64,000 nt of DNA from Syngnathus acus (GCF_901709675.1 NC_051087.1:9264884-9328883); one strand, 5' to 3'. Counted from the first letter of the stretch, positions 36,618-48,119 are shown. Translations and numbers: made by a program. The notes: a model not told the origin generated them from the letters alone.

Positions 36618-36778
36618 ATGCACATAATTGTACAATAAACAAAAGCAATTGGAAATTAGTATTAGTACAACCATGTCGTATAACAAACACACATTGCACA
36701 TAATTGTACTATAAAAAAAGCAATTGGAAATTAGTATTAGTACAATCATGCAGTATAGCAAACACACATTGACCACAA
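36618..36778. repeat. Two-copy tandem repeat, unit about 80 bp
   Basis: The block from GCACATAATTGTACAATAAA to AACAAACACACATT is repeated at once with few changes. Shared phrases are AGCAATTGGAAATTAGTATT and AGTACAA(C/T)CATG. A local tandem duplication, not coding. Confidence 0.85.
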
Positions 36779-37469
36779 GCAGTAATTAATAAGATAAGAT
36801 GAGTGGGTTGGACACTGACAGGTGGCAGGCTTATTTGTTTACGTATGTGCTTGTTCTTTGCTTCTGATTGAGCTGCCCTTTCATATACTTGCGTGACTCG
36901 TTGTCCACATATCTGTGTTGAATGATATCTCCCAGCTGCTGTGAACTAAGGACTGAATGGACTGTTGACAAACACAACACCCTCACAATGATGCTAACAT
37001 TTCCACCAGATGTCTGATGTCATACTGACTAAAGAGCGGTTAAGGTTATGATCCATCTGTGCTATGTCTGTGATACAAGTATATATTTAAATGCTGAGAA
37101 AGGTTCGCACCCAGAAGCAATCAACACAATATTTGTTTGGATAATCTTCTGTTTGTACAAGCTCATACAATGTTGTCAAGAAGTACTGTATTTAGAAACT
37201 GAATTTTTATGGCAAAATATATTGCTTTATAAGAATTATATCATTAAACATGGGCATAGATAATCCAGCAGTGTTACATTCTTTAATAGAAAGAACACAC
37301 TGATGAGCTCAACAAAATCAAAAACACCTAAAAAAAAGGAAAAGACAAATAGTCATTGCTCAAAGAATCATAGAAAGACTTGCATTATTTCAGCAGAAAG
37401 CCATAATGATTATATTTTTCAATAAAATCAATTATTTTAATTGCAAAAACAAAATCAAATGGTACACGC

Positions 37470-37545
37470 AGACGGACATATGGACGGCCGGTCGGATGGA
37501 CGGACGGCCGGATGGACAGACGGATTGATAGATGGATAGCTGCAT
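37470..37545. repeat. GGAC/GGAT/GGCC minisatellite
   Basis: About 75 bp of irregular ACGGACATATGGACGGCCGG-like units ending in GATGGATAG. Imperfect and non-coding. Confidence 0.8.
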
Positions 37546-37864
37546 GGTAGCAGGGCGGAAAATCACAACAGCTTCAACTAAAAAGTTAAAAAATTACAAA
37601 ACAGGACAGATCTTACGTAATACTGCACATAGGCACAGTCCAAGCATCGTTATCCTCATTTTTCTTTTTCCATCAATGAAATATAATACAAGACTGAACT
37701 GAGCGTGAATTTCTCTGAGTATCTGAGTTTGCCATATGCGGCATCAATCAGTGAAACTTGATGCTGCATATTCGCAAACTGTGTACCTTGTGCATTTCCG
37801 ACCCCAATATGGGAGCACGCAGTGTGACCTCATTGTTTACAGATGACTGTTCACCTGTTCAAAT

Positions 37865-38066
37865 GTGTGTGGTTTTGTCTGTGAGTACATAATTGACACT
37901 AAAGTGTGCACTCCACCTTACTCTAGGCACAATATGTGTCTCTTATATACCTAAAGATCACCTACTACTAAAATGAATGGCTGAAACCAGTCAACGCATT
38001 TTTATGTTTCCATTAATGCAGCTGCTATTACTATTATTTATCTATTTATTTCGATCTCGTGAATAC
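37865..38066 (+). repeat. Interspersed repeat, copy 1 of 2
   Basis: From GTGTGTGGTTTTGTCTGTGA to TTTATTTCGATCTCGTGAAT this stretch matches 46390-46669 closely and in the same orientation. Shared phrases include GTGTGCACTCCACCTTACTC, CACAATATGTGTCT and TGCAGCTGCTATTACTA. It has no coding capacity. The family is not recognised. Confidence 0.8.
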
Positions 38067-38670
38067 GACGGGCTGTGATAATCATGGGGGTTGGGATTAA
38101 TTGTTGTATGAATTTTACAATTAAAATCAATTAACGTGACTAATTTCATTACGCAGACTCATTGGTTGCTGCAAGCTGCTCCGAATCTTCCTCAAGGGAA
38201 AAAAACTGAACAAAAAATCATGATTAGCGTTAAGTCGACATCACACCAAAGATGTCAGAGTCGAGTAGTTAACTTGACTAAGATTTAATTGCATACTGGT
38301 TAAGAGTGGCTCTAGGAACACAAAACAATTAAATGACTGGGCAATCCTATTTCTTTGTCACTGCTGTTTTTATGTCCTAAAACACAACATTGTCTCTATC
38401 TGCTGAATATAGTGATTTCTTTATTGTTTTTATTCACTAACTTGAGCTTTTTTACTATACGGGCACCCTCCCCACAATATCATGACGATTATTGCATCTT
38501 GAGCTTCATGTCGTGATCCTATTGTGACATTTGGATATAGGTCGACAAGACAAATAAAGCGACGAGTTGACTACTCTGTACAAATCCTAACACATACAAA
38601 CACAGAGACACACAAAGAATGAGTTGAAAGGAAAATAACAGACTTCTTCAAAACTGAGAAAAACTCAAGA

Positions 38671-38676
38671 TTTATT
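38671..38676 (-). terminator. Polyadenylation signal of the RASD-like gene
   Basis: AATAAA on the minus strand, 105 bp beyond the stop codon at 38,781. It is the nearest canonical signal in the right orientation. Confidence 0.5.
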
Positions 38677-38780
38677 CTAATTTCATGTGACATGCAACCG
38701 AGAAAACACACTTTCTATATAAATAAAGTTTTTCATGTCAGAGGATGTTGTTTTTTTTTTTTAACAGTGTGTTTGGTCTC

Positions 38781-40682
38781 TCACTGTATCTGACATCTTT
38801 CTTTTGTTTTGCCAGTCTTGTGTGCACTTTGTGGTCCAGTGACTTGTCGTAGCTCAGCGCTGAAGCTCGGCCTACTGGCCAGCGGGTACAGCAGGCCGCA
38901 GGCGTCATCGTCCCCCATCAGTTGGACTGGAAGGTGACCGGTGCGCATGGCTTGATATGAATGGAGTGACAATTTGCGGTGTTGTGACGGTCCAGTTTCA
39001 GCCGGAAGTCCGCCTCGCTTTGCCAAAGCCTCAAATACTTTCTCCAAATTGGTGCTGTCCTTTGCTGAGGTTTCAAAGTAGGCGCAGTTTTCACCGAGAG
39101 CACGGAGCACCTCTGCACAGGAGACTTCCCTCTCACCTTCCTGGAGATCGACTTTATTAGCGCAGACCACTAAGGGGAGCTTCTGCTGAGTAAAATTGTG
39201 TGGGACTTTAGTTAGTTTGGATTTGGCTGCCAGGATCTCCCGTCTGAGAGCGCACACTTCTTCAAAGGAGCTTCTGTCATTCACGCTGAAGACAAGCAAA
39301 AAAATGTCCCCTGTAGAAACAACAATATGGATTTATTACTTTCAATTAGTAATTTACACTTTTCATCATGGGTGTCAAATTCATTTCATTTTATGTGAAA
39401 ATATGATAGCTTGAAACAATACTTGCTTGACTTCTGTTCAAATCTAGTTACGCATATAGTCAAATAGAAGCGCAATTATTTAATATAATTGTGTAATGCC
39501 GCATACTGTAGTCGCATGCCACTGACTCTACCCTTCAATTCCTAAAACGGCAGTTGACAACAATTTCCTAAAAAGACAAGATTTACACTGTTGATTCTGT
39601 TCATTTTAAATGTGATTAAATCTTTGTATGTTTACACAAATGCCAATTTGTTTGCTTGGCATTGTGTTCACTCAATATATTAAACAAAGAATGTAAAAAA
39701 ACAAAGGCAGTACCTATCCAATTGATTTTTGGCACAGGGTACATTACAGCATAGCAATCAAATGAGAGATTATCATGGCTGCTGTGAGGAATTTGTCTGA
39801 AAATGTTTATTTATTCATTAGAAATATTTCATTCCATCTCTCTAAGACAACAACCTGCTGTGACTGGCAGGACGTTTAAATGCTCTTCTATTAGATACAA
39901 GATCACCTGTTGTCATTCATACAACAGAATAGCCTCCTGCAAATGTTTAAACAGGCTCAAATTGTGAGTAAATTGACACGAAATTTCAGAATTCACTTTT
40001 GAGGCTGATTTTTTTCCATGTATGAGTGCCTTAATGGGGAAATACGACGTGCAATATGATAAATAATATACGCACCAGTAAGGATAGACAATCGCCGCTT
40101 GGCTGGGAAGTGCCTCTCCCCAGATGCATCTAAAACATCAATTTGGTAAGTTTCCCCGCGTATGCGGAACAGTTTTCGGACAAAATCCTCGGACGTGGGC
40201 TGGTACTCCTCCACGAATCCATCTCGCAAGTACCGCCGCAGGATGGAGGTCTTGCCGACTCTTGGCGCACCAAGAACCACGATGCGTTTACAGTTTTGAG
40301 GCTTGGTAGAGAATGAATGCTCATGTCGGGGTTCTTGACCTATTTGCCGTCGCCGCGTTTGGCAATGAAGAAGCAAAGCTGCCAGCTGGTCTAGTGGAGA
40401 ACTCTTGCACATCTCACAATGAGTCGGCTGTCTCGTGGTTGCGCCCGGGCGCGTCTTCTTGTCCTGCCGCCACTGAGACGTGGCTACTTTAAGTATCCCC
40501 AAACCTACTTTGATCCCCGACAAATTGAGGTTTTGCGATGCGTTTTTGTACGCCAATAGGACTTTGGAGGACCCAGAACTCTGCGCGTCTCTGCTGTCAA
40601 TGAGCTGGGAGCTATCCGGAGAAGAGCATGTGCAAAATTGCTGGGGTGTCTTTGCACCAGTAGATATGCTCCCAATTTCCAT
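38781..40682 (-). CDS. RASD/Rhes-like Ras-family GTPase, two exons, long N-terminus
   Basis: A small GTPase of the Dexras1/Rhes (RASD) group, membrane-attached G-protein signalling regulators. Exons 40682-40076 and 39310-38781 join in phase (ACT G|GG GAC), giving 378 residues. Motifs: G1 GAPRVGKTS, effector region EEYQPTSEDF, G3 DASGERHFPA, the RASD signature RRLSILTGD, G4 NKVD, G5 ETSAK, and a C-terminal CAAX box CQIQ. G3 has no Gln61 equivalent and reads ASGE where RASD1/2 have TSGN. The GTPase domain is preceded by about 130 residues, against about 20 in RASD1/2 (RASD1 total is about 280). The start has A at -3 and G at +4, and a TATA box lies just upstream, with no ATG between. It is clearly not RASD1 or RASD2 itself; a fish-specific rasd3/rasd4-type paralogue is possible. 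Confidence 0.92.
39311..40075. other. Intron of the RASD-like gene
   Basis: A 765-bp intron with donor GTGCGT and acceptor TTTCTACAG. AT-rich; nothing else seen. Confidence 0.8.
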
Positions 40683-40758
40683 CGTTTATGTAAATTGTTC
40701 TATCCGTGTGTGAAAGAGCGTGCTAATATTTGGCTCCGTGACTCCTCTGTTCTGCTCA

Positions 40759-40764
40759 TTTATA
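40759..40764 (-). promoter_or_regulatory. TATA box of the RASD-like gene
   Basis: The minus strand reads GGCTATAAATGAG here, 77 bp before the ATG at 40,682. Transcription would start near 40,730, leaving a 5' UTR of about 50 nt with no other ATG. This supports the long N-terminal form. Confidence 0.55.
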
Positions 40765-40899
40765 GCCTCAACCACGTGATCCATCTGCGTCATGATGCTC
40801 GCCGGAGTGCGTTTTTCACCATGCACATTAAGATCTTTTGAGTGATGTTCTGAATCTTCTGGTAAAACCTGGATGAGATCACTGAAGTGACTCAATATT

Positions 40900-41735
40900 T
40901 AAATTCTCTGGCGAGAAAATGGATTGTTTTTTTGTTTTTTTAATTCTATTCATTTTATCTTGTAAATAATCATTTTGGCCTGCACAATAGTGTGTTGTTA
41001 ACGTATTGGTGGTTTCTATAATTGCAGTGTAACAGTAACAGGTGACTGCATTTCCCAATGAAGGACCTCTCCGATTTGTAATTTACATTCTCTCGTCACA
41101 CTCACTGACGTGTGTCAAGTATAAGTGTGCGGCAGCACTAAGCATTACGGTAAACACGTGTGCGCAGTTGCTAAGTGCATTTGACAACAACCCAACATGC
41201 GCAGCTCACTGCCAGACGACGGCAAGTATTTGAGTGAAAACTATGTTCAGTAACTCTGCTTGTTTGTGAATTGTTTGTATGGGTGATGGTTTTGTGCTAT
41301 TTTGTGTAGAACGTATATCCCCCGTGAATAGTTATATCCAATGCATAAAGACGTCATTGAAACGAGCACCGTAATAATGACGCATTCCAAATATTTTTCC
41401 TGCACAGGAACGAATCCTGCAATAATATGTTGAGTATCCGTACATGTGTCATTGATCACTTTGGAACGTTGCTGGGATACGTCAGTGTATTTACCATCTT
41501 AGATGTGGCAGATCTTGCCAGTCTAAACTATTGCATGCAGTCGTGAATTCTATAAAGCATCTTTGTGCATAGTAGGGATGTAATCACAATTTTCAAATGT
41601 AACATAGCAAATGTTTTTTGTGCGGTGCGACATAGAGGAATGGGTAGAACTACACTAAGATAAGAGAAAAATTGTGGTTTGTGAGGTTTCGATGATCTCT
41701 TCCAGCTGACTACTGTTTTTGATTTTCCGTTGCAG
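40900..41735. other. Intergenic, between divergent RASD-like and mycbpap genes
   Basis: About 1 kb separates the minus-strand RASD-like start from the first mycbpap exon that I can place. It should contain the mycbpap promoter and possibly one or more 5' exons, which I could not recognise. Confidence 0.5.
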
Positions 41736-44700
41736 ATTCATAAAACAGCAAGCTACAAACAACAGACAACAAGCCTATGGCTCATGCGTTCAAAAACCAG
41801 GCAGCAGATGTGAACAAAAACACTCATCTACTGACTCGGCACCTTGCATCTCAATCTTTGATGCATTTAGGTGTGTTGTGTTCACAATGGCACAATTCTC
41901 AGCACGGATGTTGTACTTATGGAGAAAATGTGTCTATTCTGCAAAAGGCATGTCTTCAGGATCTGAAGGCTTTCAGTACGATGACAGTGGGATGCTTCTT
42001 CCTCATAGCATCCTGGGTACTTTGGATGGCTTTCGAAAGTACCTGGAGATGAGAGGAGAGACAGAGGTGAATTCTAAATGTTACTTTTACATTTATACAT
42101 ATTATATTTATAAATAGGGCGGCTCGGTGGCGCACTGGGTAGCACGTCCGCCTCACAGTTAGGAGGGTGCGGGTTCGATTCCACCTCCGGCCCTCCCTGT
42201 GTGGAGTTTACATGTTCTCCCCGGGCCCGCGTGGGTTTTCTCCGGGCACTCCGGTTTCCTCCCACATCCCAAAAACATGCTTGGTAGGCCGATTGAAGAC
42301 TCCAAATTGTCCCTAGGTGTGAGTGCGGGTGCAAATGGTTGTTTGTCTCTGTGTGCCCTGCGATTGGTTGGCAACCGGTTCAGGGTGTCCCCCGCCTACT
42401 GCCCGATGACGGCTGGGATAGGCTCCAGCGCTCCCGCGACCCCCGTGGGGACTAAGCGGTTCAGAAAATGGATGGATGGATATTTATAAATATATATTTA
42501 CACGTCCTTGCATGAATTGTTCTAAAATGATTCAAATGATTATCTTTTTAATCTTTGTATCCATGTTGAACCTCTTCCAGTTGGTTCGAAAAATACCCAT
42601 TTCTAGAAGAGACCCTCCATCCCAGGTCCTAAGGATGCATCCTCCCGAGGGAGTACAGAACCAGCAAGATGTTCCTTCAGGCCAAAGAAACATCCAAGCT
42701 AATGCCCTGCAGAATTGGGATGAATACATAAGGCAGCGCAAACGACAACAGAACAACTTATCTGGTGAGCTGATTATAAATATAAATATATTTCCTGTCA
42801 AAGCGTTTGGTGAACTCTTGGTGTTTTTTTATGTATTTTGACAATCCCATCTGTCTCCAGGACGCCTCCACAGACCAGTAGAAAACTTACTGATGAACCG
42901 AGATTACCCTTTCAAAGAACTAGAGCAGCAAAGAGAACTTCTACGTCGAGTCTTGCCACTCGTCCAGTCAGGATATGTATGACCCAATTTTTTATCTATG
43001 TTTTGTAATCTGGATCTGTTTAATGTCACTTGCCAAATAATAAAATACAGAGATTTATTTTGACTGTCTTGATAGGATCTTCAACCTCGTGTATATTTGC
43101 TTCAATGCCATATAGGGGGAGCGTGTGGGAAGTGAATTTTGGAGCTTCCCCCAACGGTATGGAAATGAATTAAGTGGCATCAGAGCCACTCTGACACAGA
43201 CGGAACGAGGCATTCGGAAACCTGTCACGATTATTGGACAACCACACAGCATACTGCAGGAATCTGGTAAAGTATCCCACACAGAGTCAAACACACACAA
43301 ACACACACACATGCACACACTGCATCAAAACAGATCCAAGCAATGCGAGTGACTTACTGCGACGAGTTCAGCGACACCTAACGGGGGAAGCTGAACATTG
43401 CAATATGTAAAATATTTCAGTTAAGGAGCTTCTAGATACCGATTTATTAACCATAACAGAACCATAATAATGAGTCTGGTGATTACTGTTATTTTTGAGC
43501 AACTGTGTTATAAACCTGCATTTGCCATTGCAATTATATACAATAGTGAGTCTTGGACCTGCTACCTTCCATTCCCAATGCCTGACATACTGTAGTGGCT
43601 GAGCTGTAATACACTCGGCCAAAGCCTTGTTTATTCATTTATTCATTTATTCATTCATTCATTCATTCATTCATTCATTCATTTATTTTATTTTATTTTA
43701 TTTTATTTTATTTTATTTTATTTTATTTTATTTTTTATTTATATCCTTCTGGGCAATGTTTAGGAATCACTTGTGCTGAGTTGCTGTATCCAGCCTCTCA
43801 GATTGTGGACCCAAATAAGGACATGCATCAACGTGCATTTCAAGAAGTCCTGCAGGGCTTGGAACTCAACAAGAAGGTAATGCAAATGAATTTATGTATT
43901 TCATCCCCGAATGCGTTTTCTATATGTCAGTCTGGTTCGCCTTAATATATCAATGCAATCTTCTCTTCTGATTTGGTGATTTACTTTATAAGTACATAAT
44001 GCCAACTTGAAATGTTTAACATTTAAAGTGATGCTACTAAAATCACCAAGAAATTTCAGTGTTTGCATATTTCATTTAAAAAAAATCAACCACAGAACTG
44101 ACACAAAAATATTCAAGTTCTTACATATGCAGTGAAATTCCTTTTGTATGTGTTACGGATGTCCAAGTGTGCCCTTGCAGTACTTTTGTGCAACCTAATT
44201 ACTTTGGCTGAGACAGAAGGGAATGTCCAAATTGTCAAAAAGATTTGTTGATTGGCCACATTATCCAGTCCCTAGCTGAGGTATCAGAACATCAATGTTC
44301 TGCATTATAATTATGATATCAGCAGGGGCAACCAGTTCTCAATTACTCGAACGTACCAGGTGCACATTATGGACTCATTTATTCATATTCCACCCTTTTC
44401 AATTATTTGTGCTGTTGACATAAGTAATTATATCAATGTGTTCTATTGAGCTGTAGACTACCAATATATGTGGAGAATCTTCTGAAACACCTGAAATTAT
44501 TGCAACATGGTGAGACCACAACTTCATGTGTGGTAAAAGATGAAAAATTATTGAATCTGTAATTTGACCTGAGACTTAAAATAGGGAGAATTCTGAGCCA
44601 GAAAATGCACATACTTTATACAAAAGGCATGTGTGACATGCTTAGAAGATAGAGTGTCATAATTTAAATAATCTGAATGTTCCATTTTAATTTTAGGATC

Positions 44701-46578
44701 TCAGTAAACTGGAGGTGATTGGTTCCAGCGTACCTGTTGTTAAAGACTCCCACGGTGTAATTTTGGAAGAGGAAGAGAACGATTCCGAGATAAAAAATGA
44801 GAAAATGTGAGTAATGTGTGTCATCTTGCTCAGGTAACTGCGAGACAATCCTGATGTCCAGACATCGCTCGAATTGAGGGAAAATGGTTGACTTACATTC
44901 AACATAACTAATCAATATGTCATTAAAATGATTTAGAAGCTAATTTTAAAGATATTTTTGTTGAATTTCCAATGTGACATGTAATTTACCACCATGCTGA
45001 ATATCGATTTCATATAATTTGTAGCTCTCTTCACATTATGTGCCAATACCAAATATTTGGTAATAATAATAATAATAATAATAATGACTACCATCCTCAA
45101 AAATCAGATTACCAGCGTTCGTATTTTTTGTTTTATTTTCTTCCAGTAAGTCACTGGAAGATCAGTCTGATACTATCCACATTCCTGCCATGACGTTCGC
45201 TGGTCGGCGAGCAAACTGGACCGGAAACACTTCCAGTCTGCAGGTAAAGAATGGCTTTCTTCCACTATTGTGAGTATATTGGTAGTTCTGTCGAATGTCT
45301 CCTACGTTTATCAGATCTTATATGTGTTGACCAGGGAACGGTAGGAATCAGCACGACAGTAGTATTTGAGGCTCGTGTTGGGGAACGAGTTCCGTCTCAA
45401 CTGGAGATATCAAATGTGGGCTGCACAGCCCTCCTCTTCAGCTGGCAGCAGCTTCCTCTGCAGCAGAACTTCTCAAACCTGCAGTCCCATTCAAGCCGCC
45501 CACATTTCTACTTCAACACCTCCTCAGGTCACATCATCACTTGTTTGATGGATACTACAGGGTTACAGAAATGTATCTTTGAGAGTTTTGTCTTGACGTC
45601 AAAGCAAGACTCAAATTGCTTAACTTTCCATCATTCTTCTCTTCCATTTAGGGGTCATCCATCCAGGTGAGACCTTGCAAGTGGAGTTCATTTTCAAGTC
45701 CTCGAGGCCAGGCATTTTAACTGAGCAGTGGCAACTCAAAACCCACCCATTGCTGCTACAAGGAGCCTCAATTCAGGTCACACTGAAGGGGGTTTCGATT
45801 TTGCAGGACAGAACAGCAAATCAGAGACAATACATAGAGGTATGATCCACATTGTCAAGGGAACAAACTACATTATTTTACCTTCTGGTATACTCAGTAC
45901 AGTGGCGCCTTGAGATACGAGTTTAATTTGTCTGAGAAGGAGTGGAATGCAGAAAAAAAACTGTTGTTATTGTTGTTGTTGGTGTGTCTACAGACAAAGT
46001 TGGAAGAGACAGCTCGACTGGAACTTTGCCGGAGGATTGTGTATGAGGTACTGCGGGGAATTCAGACTCCAGAAAGGTCCACCTCTCCTGCAGAGCCATA
46101 CACGGTATAAAAAAAAAAAAAAAAATCACCTCTTCATCTAATTTATTGGTGCATAGCTATCTGATGATCTTGAACTTCTCACTAATGCCCCTACATTATA
46201 AAAAGAGTTATGTTGCCATGTTACCTAACTGGGTTGATTGAGAAGTTGATTAAATTGTTTAAAATAGGACCTAGCCAAGAGTCTTAAATGACCCAATTAC
46301 TGAGAGATCCATCATGAGAAGTGTCATTTGAATGATGATAATATGATGATAATATGACAATATAATGATAATATAGTATGACGTTATTTTGTGTGGTTTT
46401 GTCCGTGAGTACATAATTGGCGCAAAAGTGTGCACTCCACCTTACTCTCGGCACAATATGTGTCTTCTTTATAACTAAAGATCACCTACCACTAAAATGA
46501 ATGACTGAAACCAGTCTTAACTAAACTTTACAGTGAACCCATTTTTATGTTTCCATCAATGCAGCTGCTATTACTAAC

Positions 46579-46632
<54 letters not shown>

Positions 46633-47473
46633 ATTATTATTATTATTTTATTTAGATCTAGTGAATTCATGACCCTTTATCCAGTCAAGCTAGTGCCAGT
46701 TGCGTTTGATTCTTGCATCATCACAACATCCTGATTCAGACAGGTTGTTTTGGTGAATTTTAGTCCAACATTTTATCCTTCTTTGTATTTAGTTGCAGTA
46801 TATTGATCAATCAGAGGAGGACCTAAATAAGCTTCTGCAAGAAATGAATCCAGAACACATCTGGGACATCTCTGATACATCCAGACAGGTAGAAACATTA
46901 TGTGATAATGTACTTTAATAAGACATATTTACATCCTCTTTATATTTGCTGTGCTTTCTTTGCCCATTAAACCATTTGAGAAAATAACACAAACTTAGAC
47001 TGACTGATAGTATAGTTTTGCAAATAAAATGTGAAATTGAGTAAATTTTCACACAAGAGGTTTTAGCCCAATGCCAGCAATTTTATATTCAGTGTTTTTT
47101 TTCTCCTCTTTCTAACAGATGAGTCACAGGTAAGCTACAACCTACTACTCTTAGGGGAACTATGGTAACGGAAAACTAAAGATTTGGAGCTGCATTGGTC
47201 AAAAGCATTTTGCTTTAAAATGCCTCAAACAACTCTGTTTGCAATCTCCCAAATTTACATAAGCGGTAGAAAATGGATGGATGGAAGTCACTCAAGATCT
47301 CTACAGTTAGAAACAGTTCAGTATTCACTTAGTCGTCATGAATATAATTATTTTTTTGACAGGCTGATCCTCTGGACGATGAAACGGACTCTCGGCGTGC
47401 TTCGATGGATAAGCTCAATGATGATGAGCCAGATGCAAACTGTGATGACACGCAAGACAAGACAGTTGAATGA
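41736..47473 (+). CDS. mycbpap: MYCBP-associated protein, short form; 5' end uncertain
   Basis: MYCBPAP binds the c-Myc-binding protein AMY-1 and is expressed mainly in testis and ciliated cells. Exons: 41736-42066, 42581-42764, 42861-42976, 43116-43266, 43764-43876, 44697-44806, 45147-45243, 45335-45527, 45652-45839, 45994-46104, 46793-46888, 47363-47473. All join in phase. From the Met at 41887 this gives 549 residues, against about 947 in human. Recognisable blocks: LLPHSILGTLDGFRKYL (human LPHHILGSLQDFKRI), ALQNWDEYIRQRKRQQ, RGIRKPVTIIGQPHSI, the MSP/ASH-like beta domain (NVGCTALLFSWQQLP, RPHFYFNTSSGVIHPGE, KTHPLLLQGASIQVTLKGVS) and IQTPERSTSPAEPY. The long human C-terminal part is absent; the protein ends with an acidic tail, DDTQDKTVE. 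Upstream of residue 41887 the frame stays open but shows no conserved sequence, so a 5' exon may be missing. epn3 follows at once, as in human. Confidence 0.93.
42104..42492 (+). mobile_element. tRNA-derived SINE, near intact, with 13-bp target-site duplications
   Basis: Body 42117-42479. The head is a tRNA-like promoter: GGTGGCGCACTGGGTAGCAC (A box region), then GGGTTCGATTCC (B box). The body phrases CCCTGTGTGGAGTTTACATG and CCCACATCCCAAAAACATGC follow, and the 3' end is GCTGGGATAGGCTCCAGC, GCGACCCCCGTGGGGAC and a (GGAT) tail. Perfect direct repeats ATATTTATAAATA flank it at 42104-42116 and 42480-42492. It is the reference copy for the degraded ones in this window. It starts 51 bp after a mycbpap donor site, in sense orientation. 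Confidence 0.95.
43631..43740. repeat. Compound (TTCA)n-(TTTTA)n microsatellite
   Basis: About 50 bp of ATTC/TTCA repeats runs directly into about 60 bp of TTTTA repeats, ending near the polypyrimidine region of the mycbpap acceptor at 43,763. Confidence 0.95.
45062..45085. repeat. (AAT)n microsatellite
   Basis: Eight AAT/TAA units in a mycbpap intron. Confidence 0.9.
46390..46669 (+). repeat. Interspersed repeat, copy 2 of 2, with internal (GATT)n
   Basis: The partner of 37865-38066. It matches over about 190 bp (GTGTGCACTCCACCTTACTC, AAGATCACCTAC, CCATTTTTATGTTTCCAT), then a (TGAT)n microsatellite at 46579-46632 separates it from the last matching piece (TTTATTTAGATCTAGTGAAT). It lies in a mycbpap intron. 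An unnamed family. Confidence 0.8.
46579..46650. repeat. (GATT)n-(ATT)n microsatellite
   Basis: About 13 tandem GATT units followed by several ATT units, inside the interspersed repeat copy at 46390. Confidence 0.95.
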
Positions 47474-47500
47474 TGGAATGAATGATTTGGGTGCATCAGA

Positions 47501-47506
47501 AATAAA
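47501..47506 (+). terminator. mycbpap: Polyadenylation signal of mycbpap
   Basis: AATAAA 27 bp after the TGA stop at 47,471-47,473. It gives a very short 3' UTR. Confidence 0.65.
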
Positions 47507-47637
47507 ATGATAAAAGTATCCAGGACTACAGTCATATCTCTGTTCAAATTTTATTACATAAAAATATAGGGCCAACATCATTTTGGGGATTGCAATGTCT
47601 TGGTGCACCATCTGATATATCCATCCATTTGTTTAAA

Positions 47638-47958
47638 GTTTAAACTCGTTTTTTTGGCGGGCCGCATTGTAGTCATAGCTTCTTTCGGAGGGCCATTATG
47701 ACTGTCAACCCAAATAAATGTATGAGCACCTCATATTATATACAGTAAAAGCTACAAAACAAACTGACAAATAACTCATTTTCAAATCAGATGAGTAAAA
47801 ACTGGTCAAATATTAAAAAAAATATATTATTAAAAGTGAAGACAATTTGCAATTCTAGTCATGACACACGAATTCGCTGTACAATTTGTCTTTGCGGGCC
47901 ACATAAAATGATGTGGCCGGCCGTATCTGGCCCCCGGGCCTTGAGTTTGACACCTGTG
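47638..47958. mobile_element. hAT-type MITE remnant (GTGTCAAACTC end)
   Basis: The right end reads GGCCTTGAGTTTGACACCTG and the left end is a degraded inverse (AGTTTAAACTCG). The interior contains GCGGGCCGCATTGTAG and GCGGGCCACATAAAATGATG, phrases of a non-autonomous hAT-like repeat common in fish. GTTTAAA flanks both sides (47631-47637 and 47959-47965), compatible with an 8-bp-type duplication. No coding capacity. Confidence 0.6.
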
Positions 47959-48119
47959 GTTTAAACACTGCAGGACTGCAATTTCTCTTTAAATTGTGAA
48001 GGCTCAAATATGGGCCGGACCGTGCTCCTATTTAAAGCATCATGATCATGAAGTGTATTAATAAATCTTTCAGTTATCCCAGTGATGATCCTGGTGAATC
48101 CTGACTCATTCATCCTCGC

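Larger units (their letters stand above)
35131..38670. other. Intergenic between GIMAP-like and RASD-like genes; 5' exon or exons of the former expected
   Basis: No coding exon is certain. A candidate segment with an acceptor and a GTATGC donor lies at about 35,470-35,540 on the minus strand, but it does not join in phase with the GIMAP-like exon and has a stop in the required frame. It could be non-coding 5' UTR. Repeats in this stretch are listed separately. Confidence 0.45.

Noticed and set aside
42117-42190. A genuine tRNA gene
   Set aside because: A- and B-box-like sequences are present, but they head a SINE with tail and target duplications; no proper cloverleaf or anticodon stem is convincing.
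42074-42489. Open frames on both strands over the SINE
   Set aside because: They are translations of the retroposed tRNA-derived element; several degraded copies exist in the window.
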